From Mesobacillus maritimus (GTDB taxonomy: Bacteria > Bacillota > Bacilli > Bacillales > Cytobacillaceae): a DNA stretch of 64,000 bases. The notes beneath the pieces are model-generated. The model saw nothing but the letters and a program-made list of their open reading frames with translations. It searched no databases and was not told where the DNA came from. This document shows positions 11,626 through 23,970 of the stretch, in pieces. Numbering within the stretch: the stretch's first letter is position 1; each line of letters opens with the position of its first letter. Both the position numbers and the translations under genes were made by a program. The DNA lies in NCBI RefSeq assembly GCF_023715205.1, contig NZ_JAMBNR010000010.1:124001-188000 (forward strand). Direction: 5' to 3'.

Positions 11626-12528
11626 ATGAGTGTATTTATTAATAAAGATACAAAAGTCATTGTTCAAGGGATTACTGGTTCTACAGCCCTTTTCCATACA
11701 AAGCAAATGCTTGAATATGGTACGAAAATTGTAGCAGGAACTACCCCAGGAAAAGGCGGTCAAGAGGTTGAAGGAGTACCTGTCTTCAACACGGTCCAAG
11801 AAGCGGTAAAAGAAACTGGAGCTACTGCCTCTGTTATCTATGTACCTGCTCCATTTGCAGCAGATGCCATTATGGAAGCGGTGGATGCTGAATTAGATCT
11901 GGCCATTTGTATTACTGAGCATATCCCAGTATTAGATATGGTAAAAGTGAAGCGTTATATGGAGGGTAAAAAGACTCGCTTAGTTGGTCCTAACTGCCCT
12001 GGTATCATTACAGCTGATGAATGTAAAATCGGTATTATGCCTGGATATATTCATACAAAAGGTCATGTTGGAGTTGTTTCTCGCTCCGGAACATTAACCT
12101 ATGAAGCTGTTCATCAGTTAACTCAAGCTGGAATCGGTCAAACGACTGCTGTCGGAATCGGTGGAGACCCTGTTAATGGAACCAACTTTATTGATGTTCT
12201 TAAAGCTTTCAATGAAGACCCAGAAACTTACGCGGTCATCATGATTGGTGAAATCGGTGGAACTGCAGAAGAAGAAGCAGCTGAATGGGTAAAAGCAAAT
12301 ATGACGAAGCCTGTTGTTGGCTTCATCGGTGGACGTACTGCTCCTCCAGGAAAGCGTATGGGCCATGCTGGTGCGATTATTTCTGGTGGTAAAGGTACAG
12401 CTGATGAAAAAATTCGCGTCATGAACGATGCAGGCATCAAAGTTGCAGAGACTCCATCTGTTATGGGAGAAACATTAATCGAAGTTCTTAAAGAACAAGG
12501 ACTTTACGAAAAATGTAAAACTCATTAA
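11626..12528 (+). CDS. sucD: Succinyl-CoA synthetase alpha subunit
   Basis: A 300-aa partner of SucC. CoA-binding Rossmann domain ([31 protein letters not shown]) and a ligase domain with [17 protein letters not shown], whose His is the phosphorylated residue in the family. AGGAAGGAGAA precedes ATG 11626. It ends the sucCD operon ahead of a strong hairpin. Confidence 0.98.
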   Translation: MSVFINKDTKVIVQGITGSTALFHTKQMLEYGTKIVAGTTPGKGGQEVEGVPVFNTVQEAVKETGATASVIYVPAPFAADAIMEAVDAELDLAICITEHIPVLDMVKVKRYMEGKKTRLVGPNCPGIITADECKIGIMPGYIHTKGHVGVVSRSGTLTYEAVHQLTQAGIGQTTAVGIGGDPVNGTNFIDVLKAFNEDPETYAVIMIGEIGGTAEEEAAEWVKANMTKPVVGFIGGRTAPPGKRMGHAGAIISGGKGTADEKIRVMNDAGIKVAETPSVMGETLIEVLKEQGLYEKCKTH

Positions 12529-12544
12529 TAAAGATTGTTTTCAC

Positions 12545-12575
12545 AACAGTCCCTCTTCCTAGAGGGACTGTTTGC
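12545..12575 (+). terminator. Terminator after sucD
   Basis: Stem AACAGTCCCTCT/AGAGGGACTGTT, loop of about four bases, then TTGCC and a T-rich stretch. Confidence 0.8.
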
Positions 12576-12626
12576 CATCTTTTTATTTCTTCTTTTTACC
12601 ACACTTTCCTTAAATCGGAGGTCCCC

Positions 12627-13496
12627 ATGGAAGAATCCAAAAAAAGGCTCATCCACTTGATCCACTGTAGAACATATAGTTGGAAGGCCATTTATCAACT
12701 TTTAAAAATAGATCCTAGTTTAGCTTCTCTTTATACCACTCACGAACATCAGTCATTCTCCAATGCCGTAAAAGGCTCGTTTTCTTCTCCTCAAAACATT
12801 CCGATTGAACAGTTACTCGAATACTATCAAAAGAACCAAATTCATCTTATAAGCTACTTTGATGATGACTATCCTATGTTATTAAAGAATGTCTATCGAC
12901 CACCTTGGGTACTTTTTGCTAAAGGTGACAAAAGCTTGTTAAATCGCCCGTTTCCTCTCGCTGTTGTAGGAAGTAGGGAAGCAACAAGTTATGGAAAAAA
13001 GGTCATTGAGTACCTATTCCCTGAATTAGTGAAACAGGAAGCGGTCATTATTAGTGGTTTGGCAAAGGGGATAGATACGCATGCACACCAAACGGCGGTG
13101 CATCTTGGCGGGAAGACGATTGGCGTCATCGCTGGAGGATTTCAACACATCTATCCAAAAGAAAATCAAACTCTCGCGAACTATATGATGGAGGAACATC
13201 TAGTTCTCTCAGAGTATCCCCCTCATTTTAGGCCTGAAAAGTGGCATTTTCCTTTAAGAAATCGAATCATTGCTGGGTTAGCAAGAGGTACGGTCGTTAT
13301 TGAGGCGAAGCGACGAAGTGGCTCGTTCATTACTGCAGATATGGCGTTGAATGAGGGAAGAGAAGTATTTGCTGTGCCAGGCAATATTTTGACCCCTTCT
13401 TCCGTAGGAACAAATGAATTAATCAAGATTGGAGCAAAATTAGTCAAAGAACCAAAAGATATAATAGAAGAAATTTTTTATGAAAGGAAAATGTAG
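12627..13496 (+). CDS. dprA: DNA-processing protein DprA (Smf)
   Basis: A 289-aa protein that loads RecA on incoming single-stranded DNA during natural transformation. N-terminal region (about 1-75), then the Rossmann DprA core: AVVGSREATSYGK, ISGLAKGIDTHAHQTA, GGKTIGVIAGG, FPLRNRIIAGLARGTVVIEA. The C-terminal winged helix of some DprA proteins is absent, as in B. subtilis. Start ATG 12627 follows ATCGGAGG. It sits between sucD and topA, as in B. subtilis. Confidence 0.95.
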   Translation: MEESKKRLIHLIHCRTYSWKAIYQLLKIDPSLASLYTTHEHQSFSNAVKGSFSSPQNIPIEQLLEYYQKNQIHLISYFDDDYPMLLKNVYRPPWVLFAKGDKSLLNRPFPLAVVGSREATSYGKKVIEYLFPELVKQEAVIISGLAKGIDTHAHQTAVHLGGKTIGVIAGGFQHIYPKENQTLANYMMEEHLVLSEYPPHFRPEKWHFPLRNRIIAGLARGTVVIEAKRRSGSFITADMALNEGREVFAVPGNILTPSSVGTNELIKIGAKLVKEPKDIIEEIFYERKM

Positions 13497-13814
13497 TGAA
13501 AAAACGTTCTAACTAAAGGGATTTTCCGATGTCTAAAACCAAGTCATTTGGAAAATTTATTACAAAATGGTTGAAATTATTCAAAATCTGTTATACATTT
13601 TGCATCAGGACTAACCAAAAAAAGAGTTATGGCAATCAATTGATCAAAGCTGTTATTCCCAACTCTCAGGAGATAGGGATTTAAAAGCAATGAACATTAT
13701 GATATAAATCAGGTTAAGACTGATGCTGGTTATCGAAAAGCGGGAAGTGCTTCACGATCACCCTTTAAAAAATGGGCTGGTTAAAAAAATAAAACGCTTA
13801 CTTTACCCAGGTTA
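13497..13814 (+). other. Non-coding stretch between dprA and topA
   Basis: Apart from a possible 51-codon frame (13529-13684) and the topA promoter at its right end, I see no conserved gene, RNA motif or repeat here. Confidence 0.5.
13529..13684 (+). CDS. Possible small basic protein (51 aa), unrecognised
   Basis: ATG 13529 follows AAAGGG with an 8-nt gap and opens a 51-codon frame ending TAA at 13682-13684. The first 25 residues (MSKTKSFGKFITKWLKLFKI then CYTFC) are lysine-rich and amphipathic with two cysteines. I recognise no family. The frame lies in an otherwise empty gap and may be chance; the acceptable ribosome-binding site is the only positive sign. Confidence 0.22.
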   Translation: MSKTKSFGKFITKWLKLFKICYTFCIRTNQKKSYGNQLIKAVIPNSQEIGI

Positions 13815-13844
13815 TTGACAATGGGGAACCGCATATTAAATAAT
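13815..13844 (+). promoter_or_regulatory. Promoter of topA
   Basis: -35 TTGACA (13815-13820), 18-nt spacer, -10 AATAAT (13839-13844); TAAATA at 16 nt is an alternative -10. Confidence 0.6.
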
Positions 13845-13881
13845 AGTGGTAATTTTATTCCCTCTAAGGAGGACTAACTGA

Positions 13882-15957
13882 ATGTCGGATTATTTAGTCA
13901 TCGTTGAGTCACCCGCGAAAGCGAAGACGATTGAACGGTATCTAGGAAAAAAATATAAAGTAAAAGCTTCAATGGGTCATGTTCGAGATTTGCCTAAGAG
14001 TCAAATGGGGGTTTCTCCAGAGCAACGCTTTGAACCAAAGTATATCACTATTCGTGGGAAAGGCCCTGTTTTGAAGGAATTAAAAACAGCTGCAAAAAAA
14101 GCCAAGAAAATCTATCTCGCGGCTGACCCCGATCGCGAAGGGGAGGCCATTGCTTGGCATTTGGCCCACAGTCTTGATGTAGATGTAAATTCTGACTGTC
14201 GTGTGGTATTTAACGAAATTACAAAGGATGCGATCAAAGAATCGTTTAAGCACCCACGACCAATTAACATGGATCTCGTGGATGCACAGCAAGCACGTCG
14301 GGTATTGGATCGTCTTGTTGGTTATAACATCAGTCCACTGTTATGGAAAAAAGTGAAAAAAGGATTAAGTGCTGGTCGCGTCCAATCTGTCGCTTTACGG
14401 ATGATCATTGATCGTGAAAAAGAAATTCAAAACTTCCAACCGGAAGAATATTGGACTATTGGAGCTGAATTTTTAAAAGGGAAATCAAAGTTTGAAGGTT
14501 CTTTCTACGGCATCGATAAAAAGAAAATGGAGCTGAAATCCGAGGAAGATGTCAAAAAAGTCCTTCAAAAATTGAAAGGGAATAAGTTCTTAATAGATTC
14601 CGTTACGAAGAAAGAGCGTAAACGAAATCCTGCACCACCTTTTATTACCTCTTCTCTTCAGCAAGAAGCGGCTCGTAAATTAAATTTTAGAGCGAAAAAG
14701 ACGATGATGCTCGCGCAACAGTTATACGAAGGAATCGACTTAGGAAGTGAAGGGACTGTTGGTTTAATTACCTATATGAGAACAGACTCAACGCGTATTT
14801 CTGAAGTTGCTCAAGAAGAAGCAAGTCGTTATATCGAATCACAATTTGGAAAAGAGTACTTGAAAACAGAAACGAAAAAGGAAAAGAAAGTAAGCAATGC
14901 TCAAGATGCACACGAAGCGATTCGGCCAACAAGTGCTTTGCGCATTCCGAGTGAACTGAAGCAATTTTTATCGAGGGATCAATTAAGGCTATATAAATTA
15001 ATTTGGGAACGTTTTGTTGCTAGTCAAATGGCTTCTGCAGTTATGGATACGATGAGTGTCGATTTGCTAAATTCGGGAGTGGTGTTCAGAGCGACTGGTT
15101 CGAAAATCAAATTCCATGGGTTTATGAAAGTCTATGTCGAAGGGACAGACGATCAAACGGAAGAAAAAGACAAACAGCTTCCAGATCTAAAAGAAGGCGA
15201 TGAGGTCCTAAAAAAGGACATTGAACCAAAACAACATTTTACCCAGCCACCTCCAAGGTATACGGAAGCCCGTTTAGTCCGAGAACTTGAAGAGTTGGGA
15301 ATTGGAAGACCTTCAACATATGCCCCAACGATGGATACAATCCAAAAACGAGGATATGTCGCTCTTGATAATAAGCGCTTTGTTCCAACCGAGTTAGGAG
15401 AAATCGTCCATGAATTAATGAGTGAATTTTTCCCAGGAATCTTGGATGTTGAATTTACAGCGAAAATGGAAGAAGATCTTGATAATATCGAAGAAGGCAA
15501 AGTAGAATGGCTAAAAATTATTGATGAATTTTATCAAGATTTTGAACAAGATCTCAAAAAAGCTGAGATAGAAATGCAAGAAGTTGAAATTAAAGATGAA
15601 CCTGCTGGGGAAGATTGTGACCAATGTGGAAACCCAATGGTGTTTAAAATGGGACGCTATGGAAAATTCATGGCATGCAGCAACTTCCCTGATTGTCGGA
15701 ATACGAAAGCAATTGTTAAAGAGATTGGAGTGAAATGTCCAAATTGTAAAGAAGGAAACATCATTGAACGGAAAAGTAAGAAACGTCGCATATTTTACGG
15801 CTGTGACCGCTATCCTGAATGTGAATTTCTATCTTGGGACAAACCGATTGCTAGAAGTTGTCCAAAATGTGAGAGTCTTCTGGTCGAGAAAAAGCTTAAA
15901 AAAGGTGTCCAAGTTTCGTGTACGGAATGTGATTATAAAGAAGAACCACAAAAATAA
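13882..15957 (+). CDS. topA: DNA topoisomerase I
   Basis: A 691-aa type IA topoisomerase relaxing negative supercoils. TOPRIM domain at the N-terminus ([34 protein letters not shown]), with the active-site Tyr298 in [10 protein letters not shown]. The C-terminus carries three Cys4 zinc ribbons (CDQCGNP..., CPNCKEG..., CPKCESL...). Start ATG 13882 follows AAGGAGGAC. The stop codon is embedded in the terminator stem. Confidence 0.98.
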   Translation: MSDYLVIVESPAKAKTIERYLGKKYKVKASMGHVRDLPKSQMGVSPEQRFEPKYITIRGKGPVLKELKTAAKKAKKIYLAADPDREGEAIAWHLAHSLDVDVNSDCRVVFNEITKDAIKESFKHPRPINMDLVDAQQARRVLDRLVGYNISPLLWKKVKKGLSAGRVQSVALRMIIDREKEIQNFQPEEYWTIGAEFLKGKSKFEGSFYGIDKKKMELKSEEDVKKVLQKLKGNKFLIDSVTKKERKRNPAPPFITSSLQQEAARKLNFRAKKTMMLAQQLYEGIDLGSEGTVGLITYMRTDSTRISEVAQEEASRYIESQFGKEYLKTETKKEKKVSNAQDAHEAIRPTSALRIPSELKQFLSRDQLRLYKLIWERFVASQMASAVMDTMSVDLLNSGVVFRATGSKIKFHGFMKVYVEGTDDQTEEKDKQLPDLKEGDEVLKKDIEPKQHFTQPPPRYTEARLVRELEELGIGRPSTYAPTMDTIQKRGYVALDNKRFVPTELGEIVHELMSEFFPGILDVEFTAKMEEDLDNIEEGKVEWLKIIDEFYQDFEQDLKKAEIEMQEVEIKDEPAGEDCDQCGNPMVFKMGRYGKFMACSNFPDCRNTKAIVKEIGVKCPNCKEGNIIERKSKKRRIFYGCDRYPECEFLSWDKPIARSCPKCESLLVEKKLKKGVQVSCTECDYKEEPQK

Positions 15958-15982
15958 GAGTGAGCATATGCTCACTCTTTTG
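15956..15982 (+). terminator. Terminator overlapping the topA stop codon
   Basis: Perfect palindrome AAGAGTGAGCAT/ATGCTCACTCTT, then TTTGC. The stop codon's last bases are in the stem. Confidence 0.8.
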
Positions 15983-16325
15983 CTTTGGATCCAGGACGAA
16001 ATTCAAGACGTTACATTTTGGAGGACTAAGGTGTCTAAGGTTAGCCTCTAGTATAAATAGTTTCTGCTTTACTAGAGTTTTAATTTGAATTAAAAACTTT
16101 CTCTTTGAACGTTGATGAAGTTTGTGATAGAATCATTCTTTGTTCGATTTGAAACTTTTTTCTGTTTAATTCGTATTTTTAGGTGCAAAATGTCCAATTC
16201 AGGGTAAGAATAGAAAGGTAGTAGTTTTTAGATAGATCGATTTGAAGCTTTTTTCAATAACTGTGATTTCTTTAAAAATCCCTAGTATTGGAAATATTTC
16301 AGAAAGTTGTGAAAAATTTGCAAAC
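15983..16325 (+). other. Gene-free gap where trmFO is expected
   Basis: In B. subtilis trmFO (about 1.3 kb) lies between topA and xerC. Here there are only about 340 bp, AT-rich, with no TrmFO-like reading frame. A possible remnant is TTGGAGGACTAAG (16018-16030) followed by GTG and only six sense codons before TAG (16031-16051). Confidence 0.6.
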
Positions 16326-16353
16326 TTGTTGCATATGGTTATTAAGATATGAT
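16326..16353 (+). promoter_or_regulatory. Candidate promoter of xerC-hslVU(-codY)
   Basis: TTGTTG (16326-16331), 16-nt spacer, TATGAT (16348-16353). If real, transcription starts near 16360, which rules out upstream start codons for xerC. Confidence 0.5.
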
Positions 16354-16384
16354 AACATTTAGTAGCCTTTGTGAGGTGATGCCA

Positions 16385-17287
16385 TTGACGGGAAATGTGA
16401 ACGTTTCGTTAAAGTTGTTTATAGAATATTTACAAATTGAAAAAAACTGTTCACAATATACTGTTGAACATTATCATCATGACATCCTCGATTTCTTTGA
16501 TTTCATGAAAGAAGAGGCAATTCATGATCTAAAGGAAGTCCAATACTCTGATGTCCGAATCTATCTGACGAAACTATACGAAAAACAACTATCAAGAAGA
16601 ACAGTAGCGCGACGAATCTCTTGTCTTCGAAGTTTTTATAAATTCCTCATGCGGGAAAAACTCGTCGAAGATAACCCAATGGCGCTAGTCTCCATCCCGA
16701 AAGCAGAGAAACGACTTCCGGATTTTTTTTATGAACAAGAATTGGAGTTGCTGTTTAACGCTTGTGAGACAGATACAGCCCTTGGAAAGCGAAATAAAGC
16801 TTTGTTGGAATTGCTTTATGGTACAGGAATTCGAGTGAGTGAATGTTGTAAAATTCGTCTATCAGATCTTGATTTTTACCTTTCGACGGTTCTGGTACAG
16901 GGAAAAGGGCATAAGCAGAGGTATGTTCCATTCGGAAGCTTTGCCCATGATGAACTTGAAGGTTACATACAGACAGCACGTCATGAACTGTTAAAAGGGA
17001 AAGAAGACCATGGTTTCTTATTCGTTAATTTTCGTGGGGGACCATTGACCGATAGAGGAGTTCGTGAAATATTAAACAAGATGGTTGAAAAATCAGCACT
17101 ACAAGGGGAAATTCATCCACATAAGCTTCGGCACTCATTTGCAACCCATTTGCTGAGCAATGGTGCTGATTTAAGAACGGTCCAAGAACTCCTTGGTCAT
17201 GCTTTTTTATCCTCAACACAGGTTTACACTCATATAACCAATGAACATTTAAGACGGACCTATATGTCCGCTCATCCAAGGGCATAA
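16385..17287 (+). CDS. xerC: Tyrosine recombinase XerC (CodV)
   Basis: A 300-aa site-specific recombinase that, with XerD, resolves chromosome dimers at dif. N-terminal SAM-like DNA-binding domain ([22 protein letters not shown]) and a catalytic domain with Arg in TGIRVSEC, the HxxR motif HKLRHSF and Tyr in QVYTHITNE. Three in-frame starts exist; TTG 16385 is best spaced (6 nt) from GAGGTG at 16373-16378, and it begins like B. subtilis CodV. First gene of the codV-clpQ-clpY-codY operon. Confidence 0.94.
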   Translation: MTGNVNVSLKLFIEYLQIEKNCSQYTVEHYHHDILDFFDFMKEEAIHDLKEVQYSDVRIYLTKLYEKQLSRRTVARRISCLRSFYKFLMREKLVEDNPMALVSIPKAEKRLPDFFYEQELELLFNACETDTALGKRNKALLELLYGTGIRVSECCKIRLSDLDFYLSTVLVQGKGHKQRYVPFGSFAHDELEGYIQTARHELLKGKEDHGFLFVNFRGGPLTDRGVREILNKMVEKSALQGEIHPHKLRHSFATHLLSNGADLRTVQELLGHAFLSSTQVYTHITNEHLRRTYMSAHPRA

Positions 17288-17309
17288 AGTCTTAAAAGGA
17301 GGAAGAGGT

Positions 17310-17852
17310 ATGTCTCAATTTCATGCAACCACTATCTTTGCGGTTCAACATAAAGGGAAATGTGCAATGTCCGGAGACGGTCAAGTTACATTTGGGAATG
17401 CAGTTGTGATGAAACACACAGCAAGAAAAGTTCGAAAACTATTTAATGGAAAAGTAGTGGCTGGATTTGCTGGGTCCGTAGCAGATGCTTTTACCTTATT
17501 TGAAATGTTTGAAGCAAAGCTTGAAGAATACAACGGAAGCTTACAACGAGCTGCTGTTGAGTTAGCAAAGCAATGGCGCGGCGATAAAATGCTTAGACAA
17601 CTTGAAGCAATGTTGATTGTCATGAACGAAGAGCATATATTACTCATCTCAGGTACAGGTGAAGTAATTGAACCGGATGACGGAATCTTGGCAATTGGCT
17701 CTGGTGGGAATTATGCACTGGCAGCTGGTCGTTCATTAAAACAGTATGCAGGTGAACATTTGACAGCAGTAGAAATTGCAAAAGCGGCGCTTGAGATTGC
17801 GGCAGATATTTGTGTGTATACCAATACCAACATTATTGTGGAAGAATTATAG
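17310..17852 (+). CDS. hslV: ATP-dependent protease subunit HslV (ClpQ)
   Basis: A 180-aa proteasome-like peptidase partnered by HslU. The protein begins Met-Ser ([12 protein letters not shown]), so after Met removal the nucleophile would be Ser rather than the Thr of most HslV enzymes; this is also true of B. subtilis ClpQ. GDGQVTFG and [14 protein letters not shown] are typical. AAAGGAGGAAG precedes ATG 17310. It is 17 nt ahead of hslU. Confidence 0.97.
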   Translation: MSQFHATTIFAVQHKGKCAMSGDGQVTFGNAVVMKHTARKVRKLFNGKVVAGFAGSVADAFTLFEMFEAKLEEYNGSLQRAAVELAKQWRGDKMLRQLEAMLIVMNEEHILLISGTGEVIEPDDGILAIGSGGNYALAAGRSLKQYAGEHLTAVEIAKAALEIAADICVYTNTNIIVEEL

Positions 17853-17869
17853 GGAAGGAGTGAACATTA

Positions 17870-19279
17870 GTGAAAAATTCAACAAACTTAACCCCTAGGC
17901 AAATCGTTGACCGACTAGATCAATTTATTATTGGCCAAAAAGATGCAAAAAAAGCGGTAGCTGTTGCATTGAGGAATCGATACCGCAGAAGTTTGTTAGA
18001 TGAAAGTATTCGCGATGAAATCAGTCCAAAGAATATCCTGATGATTGGGCCAACTGGTGTTGGGAAAACGGAAATTGCGCGAAGAATGGCCAAAATGGTT
18101 CGAGCACCGTTTGTGAAAGTAGAAGCGACAAAGTTCACAGAAGTTGGTTATGTTGGCCGCGATGTCGAATCAATGGTTCGTGATTTGGTTGAAACTTCTG
18201 TTCGTATTGTGAAAGAAGAAAAAATGTTGAGTGTAAAGGAACGCGCTGAAGAAAATGCCAATCGCCGCCTTGTGGAACTCTTGGTTCCTTCTACAAAGAA
18301 AGCGACCAATTATAAAAATCCATTGGAAATGCTTTTCGGTGGAAACGCTCAATCTGAACCAGAAAACAATACAGCTTCAACGGAAGAAATGAATGTGAGA
18401 GAGAGACGAAAAGCAGTTCAGCAAAAGTTGGAAGCAGGAGAACTGGAAAATGAAGTGGTTACCATCGAAGTAGATGAACAAGCGCCTTCCATGTTCGATA
18501 TGCTACAAGGTTCCGGCATGGAGCAAATGGGTGTGAACATGCAGGATGCACTGAGTAACCTTATGCCGAAGAAAAGGAAAAAACGGAAACTTCCAGTAAA
18601 AGAAGCACGTAAAGTACTGGCAAATGAGGAAGCTCAAAAATTAATTGATATGGATGAAGTAACTCAAGAAGCGACCGTTCGTGCGGAGCAAACAGGGATC
18701 ATTTTTATCGATGAGATTGATAAGATTGCTTCTAAAAGTTCAGGAGGGTCATCTGCTGATGTTTCCCGTGAAGGAGTCCAAAGAGACATTCTGCCAATTG
18801 TTGAAGGTTCAACTGTTGTGACGAAATACGGTCCGGTTAAAACAGATCATGTTCTCTTCGTAGCTGCGGGTGCCTTCCATATGGCAAAACCATCTGATTT
18901 AATCCCTGAGTTACAAGGACGTTTTCCAATTCGTGTTGAGTTAACGAAGCTAACGGTAGATGATTTTTACCGCATACTTGTTGAACCAGATAATGCATTG
19001 ATTAAACAATATAAAGCATTATTGGAAACAGAAGGTATACAAATTGAATTTTCTGACGATGCTATTCGTAAGGTGGCAGAAGTAGCCTATGAGGTGAACC
19101 AAAATACGGATAATATCGGTGCGAGACGTCTCCATACTATTTTGGAAAAGTTACTTGAAGACTTAAGTTTTGAAGCTCCGGATATTTCGATGGGTGAAAT
19201 CACGATTACTCCTCAATATGTAGAAGAGAAACTAGGAGCGATTTCTAGAAATAAAGACTTAAGTAGATTTATTTTATAA
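17870..19279 (+). CDS. hslU: ATP-dependent protease ATPase subunit HslU (ClpY)
   Basis: A 469-aa AAA+ unfoldase of the HslUV complex. N-terminal [17 protein letters not shown], Walker [10 protein letters not shown] at residues 60-68, the family-specific intermediate (I) domain (about 105-240), Walker [10 protein letters not shown] and the C-terminal HslV-docking tail (LSRFIL). Start GTG 17870 follows GGGAAGGAG. Followed by codY. Confidence 0.98.
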   Translation: MKNSTNLTPRQIVDRLDQFIIGQKDAKKAVAVALRNRYRRSLLDESIRDEISPKNILMIGPTGVGKTEIARRMAKMVRAPFVKVEATKFTEVGYVGRDVESMVRDLVETSVRIVKEEKMLSVKERAEENANRRLVELLVPSTKKATNYKNPLEMLFGGNAQSEPENNTASTEEMNVRERRKAVQQKLEAGELENEVVTIEVDEQAPSMFDMLQGSGMEQMGVNMQDALSNLMPKKRKKRKLPVKEARKVLANEEAQKLIDMDEVTQEATVRAEQTGIIFIDEIDKIASKSSGGSSADVSREGVQRDILPIVEGSTVVTKYGPVKTDHVLFVAAGAFHMAKPSDLIPELQGRFPIRVELTKLTVDDFYRILVEPDNALIKQYKALLETEGIQIEFSDDAIRKVAEVAYEVNQNTDNIGARRLHTILEKLLEDLSFEAPDISMGEITITPQYVEEKLGAISRNKDLSRFIL

Positions 19280-19369
19280 ACCATTTTAACTAGCGATGCT
19301 CGTAGAATGGTCGCAATAGAATTTAAAAACATCATATAGATTTGTTTACGCAAATAGGAGGAAGAACGA

Positions 19370-20149
19370 ATGGATTTACTATCAAAAACAAGAAAAATTA
19401 ATGCACTACTCCAAAAAGCAGCTGGAAAACCAGTGAACTTTAAGGAAATGTCAGAGACATTATCTGATGTAATTGAAGCGAATATCTTCGTTGTTAGTCG
19501 TCGTGGGAAATTATTAGGATTTGCTGTAAACCAACAAATTGAAAACGATCGTATGAAGAAAATGCTTGAAGATCGTCAATTCCCGGAAGAATACACAAAT
19601 GGATTGTTTAACATTCAAGAAACATCCCCAAACTTAGATGTGGAAAGTCAATACACTATTTTCCCTGTAGAAAACAAAGACCTATTTAGAAATGGTTTAA
19701 CAACAATCGTGCCAATTATTGGTGGAGGGGAGCGCCTAGGTACGCTACTTCTTGGTCGTGTTGCAGACCCGTTCCATGATGACGATTTGATTTTAGCTGA
19801 ATATGGAGCAACAGTTGTTGGGATGGAAATCTTACGTGAAAAAGCGGAAGAAATTGAAGAAGAAGCGCGTAGCAAAGCAGTTGTTCAAATGGCTATCAGT
19901 TCTCTTTCTTACAGTGAACTTGAAGCAATTGAACATATTTTTGAAGAATTAAACGGCAAAGAGGGCTTATTAGTTGCATCTAAAATTGCTGACCGTGTAG
20001 GAATTACGCGTTCTGTAATCGTTAATGCTCTTCGTAAACTAGAAAGTGCGGGTGTAATTGAATCACGTTCTCTAGGTATGAAGGGGACTTACATTAAAGT
20101 ATTGAATGATAAGTTTTTACTTGAATTAGAAAAACTTAAAACCAAATAA
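19370..20149 (+). CDS. codY: Global transcriptional repressor CodY
   Basis: A 259-aa GTP- and branched-chain-amino-acid-sensing regulator of stationary-phase, nutrient and virulence genes. The N-terminal GAF domain (about 1-155) has the ligand pocket region, including SRRGKLLGF. The C-terminal winged helix recognises DNA ([20 protein letters not shown]). Start ATG 19370 follows ATAGGAGGAAG. It ends the xerC-hslV-hslU-codY unit before a strong terminator; the fla/che operon that follows it in B. subtilis is absent. Confidence 0.98.
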   Translation: MDLLSKTRKINALLQKAAGKPVNFKEMSETLSDVIEANIFVVSRRGKLLGFAVNQQIENDRMKKMLEDRQFPEEYTNGLFNIQETSPNLDVESQYTIFPVENKDLFRNGLTTIVPIIGGGERLGTLLLGRVADPFHDDDLILAEYGATVVGMEILREKAEEIEEEARSKAVVQMAISSLSYSELEAIEHIFEELNGKEGLLVASKIADRVGITRSVIVNALRKLESAGVIESRSLGMKGTYIKVLNDKFLLELEKLKTK

Positions 20150-20164
20150 TCATCATGTTCTCCG

Positions 20165-20200
20165 AAAAATCCTGTTTGGTTTAAAACAGGATTTTTATTT
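20165..20200 (+). terminator. Terminator after codY
   Basis: Stem AAAAATCCTGTTT/AAACAGGATTTTT with a short loop, then TATTTT. Confidence 0.9.
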
Positions 20201-20309
20201 TGAAATGACTCAGGATCTTTATTGCTGATAAAATCCTAAGATTAATATGAAAGAAGGAGAAGTATTTTAGGTTTTTGGAGGACTTGCTCTTAAAAAAATT
20301 AAGTTCTAC

Positions 20310-20338
20310 TTGATTGTCAACTACTCTTATGCTATATT
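20310..20338 (+). promoter_or_regulatory. Promoter of rpsB-tsf
   Basis: TTGATT (20310-20315), 17-nt spacer, TATATT (20333-20338). TTGTCA (20314-20319) with TTATTA is an overlapping alternative. Confidence 0.55.
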
Positions 20339-20344
20339 ATTAAA

Positions 20345-21164
<820 letters not shown>

Positions 21165-21177
21165 GTCTTGCTTAGGG

Positions 21178-21214
21178 AAAGGTGATATAGGGATGCCCTT
21201 TATCACCTTTTTTT
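21178..21214 (+). terminator. Terminator between rpsB and tsf
   Basis: Stem AAAGGTGATA/TATCACCTTT, with an extra inner GGG/CCC pairing, then a run of T. Confidence 0.85.
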
Positions 21215-21306
21215 AAAGTCGAGTTCGCTTTTAAAGTTTAAATCTCTTGGATATTGAGAAAATATGGAATAGGTACATATACTAACCTTTAGGAGGAATA
21301 ATCGTT

Positions 21307-22191
21307 ATGGCAATTACTGCACAAATGGTTAAAGAACTACGTGAAAAAACTGGCGCAGGTATGATGGACTGTAAAAAAGCACTTCAAGAAGTCGACGGAG
21401 ATATGGAGAAAGCAATTGACTTCCTTCGTGAAAAAGGAATCGCGAAGGCAGCTAAGAAAGGTGACCGTATTGCTGCTGAAGGTCTTACAAGCGTTGTTGT
21501 GGAAGGAAACGAAGCTGTTCTCCTAGAAGTAAACTCTGAAACAGATTTCGTTGCGAAAAACGAAGGCTTCCAAACTCTTGTTAAAGAACTTGCTAGCCAT
21601 CTTCTAAAGAACAAGCCTGCTACTCTTGAAGAAGCACTTGGACAAACAATGGAAAATGGTGCAACTGTTGAATCACACATCAATTCTGCAGTCGCAAAAA
21701 TCGGAGAAAAACTTACACTTCGTCGTTTTGAAGTGAAAACAAAAACAGATGCAGATGCATTTGGTGCATATCTTCACATGGGCGGACGCATCGGCGTACT
21801 TTCTGTTCTTGAAGGAACAACTGATGAAGCAGCTGCGAAAGATGTTTCTATGCACATCGCTGCATTAAACCCTAAATATGTTTCACGTGATGAAGTTTCT
21901 GCTGATGAAGTAGAGCGCGAGCGTCAAGTTTTAACTCAACAAGCACTTAACGAAGGCAAGCCAGAAAATATCGTTGCGAAAATGGTTGAAGGCCGCCTTG
22001 GAAAATACTTCGAAGACGTTTGTCTTTTAGATCAAGCTTTCGTTAAAAACCCTGACCAGAAAGTACGTCAATTCGTAGAAGCTGCTGGTGGCACTGTTCG
22101 TGAATTCGTACGTTACGAAGTTGGAGAAGGAATCGAAAAGCGCGAAGATAACTTTGCTGAAGAAGTTATGAGCCAAGTTAATAAAAAATAA
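21307..22191 (+). CDS. tsf: Elongation factor Ts
   Basis: A 294-aa guanine-nucleotide exchange factor for EF-Tu. N-terminal UBA-like domain ([20 protein letters not shown]), then the core with [13 protein letters not shown]-type signature ([17 protein letters not shown]) and [18 protein letters not shown] 21307 follows TTAGGAGGAA. Ends before a perfect hairpin terminator. Confidence 0.98.
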   Translation: MAITAQMVKELREKTGAGMMDCKKALQEVDGDMEKAIDFLREKGIAKAAKKGDRIAAEGLTSVVVEGNEAVLLEVNSETDFVAKNEGFQTLVKELASHLLKNKPATLEEALGQTMENGATVESHINSAVAKIGEKLTLRRFEVKTKTDADAFGAYLHMGGRIGVLSVLEGTTDEAAAKDVSMHIAALNPKYVSRDEVSADEVERERQVLTQQALNEGKPENIVAKMVEGRLGKYFEDVCLLDQAFVKNPDQKVRQFVEAAGGTVREFVRYEVGEGIEKREDNFAEEVMSQVNKK

Positions 22192-22213
22192 TCATAATCA
22201 ACTCTACTTTTTT

Positions 22214-22241
22214 TAGGGAACACTCTGTGTTCCCTATTTTT
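22214..22241 (+). terminator. Terminator after tsf
   Basis: Perfect 10-bp stem TAGGGAACAC/GTGTTCCCTA with a 3-nt loop, then TTTTT. Confidence 0.92.
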
Positions 22242-22291
22242 GGAGAGAGAGTATACAATCTTTAGCGTCCCAATCATTAATGTAATGATTT

Positions 22292-23179
<888 letters not shown>

Positions 23180-23181
23180 TT

Positions 23182-23739
23182 ATGCCAAAACAAGTCATTG
23201 AAAAAACAAAAGACCGAATGACAAAAGCAGTTCAGGCTTACACTCGAGAATTGGCTTCAATCCGTGCAGGGAGAGCGAGTGCTTCTCTATTAGATCGAAT
23301 TACGGTTGATTATTATGGAGCACCAACTCCTGTGAACCAATTAGCAGGGATTTCAGTGCCAGAAGCTCGACTTCTTGTTATTCAACCTTACGATAAGTCA
23401 GTTCTTGGTGAAATTGAAAAAGCGATTATGAAGTCTGATTTAGGAATAAACCCAACAAGTGATGGTTCAGTCATCCGCTTGGCGATTCCTCAATTAACAG
23501 AAGAGCGTCGTAAGGAACTGGTTAAACAAGTTCGTAAAGAATCTGAAGATGCAAAAATCGGGATTCGCAATATTCGTCGTGACGGGAACGATGATTTGAA
23601 AAAGTTAGAGAAAAATGGTGAAATTACTGAGGATGCTCTTCGTGGCTACTCCGATGATATTCAAAAGGTAACCGATGAATTCATCAGTAAGATTGACCAG
23701 ATTACGAAGGATAAAGAAAAAGAATTATTGGAAGTCTAA
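23182..23739 (+). CDS. frr: Ribosome recycling factor
   Basis: A 185-aa factor that splits post-termination ribosomes with EF-G. The two-domain RRF fold is recognisable from [60 protein letters not shown] and [12 protein letters not shown]. Start ATG 23182 is 2 nt after pyrH with GGGGGAAA upstream. Confidence 0.98.
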   Translation: MPKQVIEKTKDRMTKAVQAYTRELASIRAGRASASLLDRITVDYYGAPTPVNQLAGISVPEARLLVIQPYDKSVLGEIEKAIMKSDLGINPTSDGSVIRLAIPQLTEERRKELVKQVRKESEDAKIGIRNIRRDGNDDLKKLEKNGEITEDALRGYSDDIQKVTDEFISKIDQITKDKEKELLEV

Positions 23740-23774
23740 AAAGAACCCTACAAGGTGATGAATATCGTGATAAG

Positions 23775-23799
23775 ACCCTCTTTTAACAGGGGGTTTTTT
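23775..23799 (+). terminator. Terminator after frr
   Basis: Short stem ACCCTC/GGGGGT with an 8-nt loop followed by TTTTTT. Confidence 0.7.
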
Positions 23800-23970
23800 C
23801 ATAGAAAACATAAAGAATCCTCTATGAAAGGATTCTGATTTAGATAATGAGTACATAATCTTTTTATAGAGATATCTTTTTTCATTTTTGGTATGATAGG
23901 AGCATATGCTACAAAACCAATCAATAGACTATTTGGAAGCGAGTACTATCCTATTTAGGGGAGCTGTCTT

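Noticed and set aside
13784-13800. cre-like AAAACGCTTACTTT upstream of topA
   Set aside because: Misses the leading TG, lies in AT-rich sequence ahead of the promoter, and topA is not expected to be under catabolite control.
15764-16051. Open frame spanning the end of topA into the gap
   Set aside because: Out of frame with topA over most of its length and runs through its terminator; a shadow.
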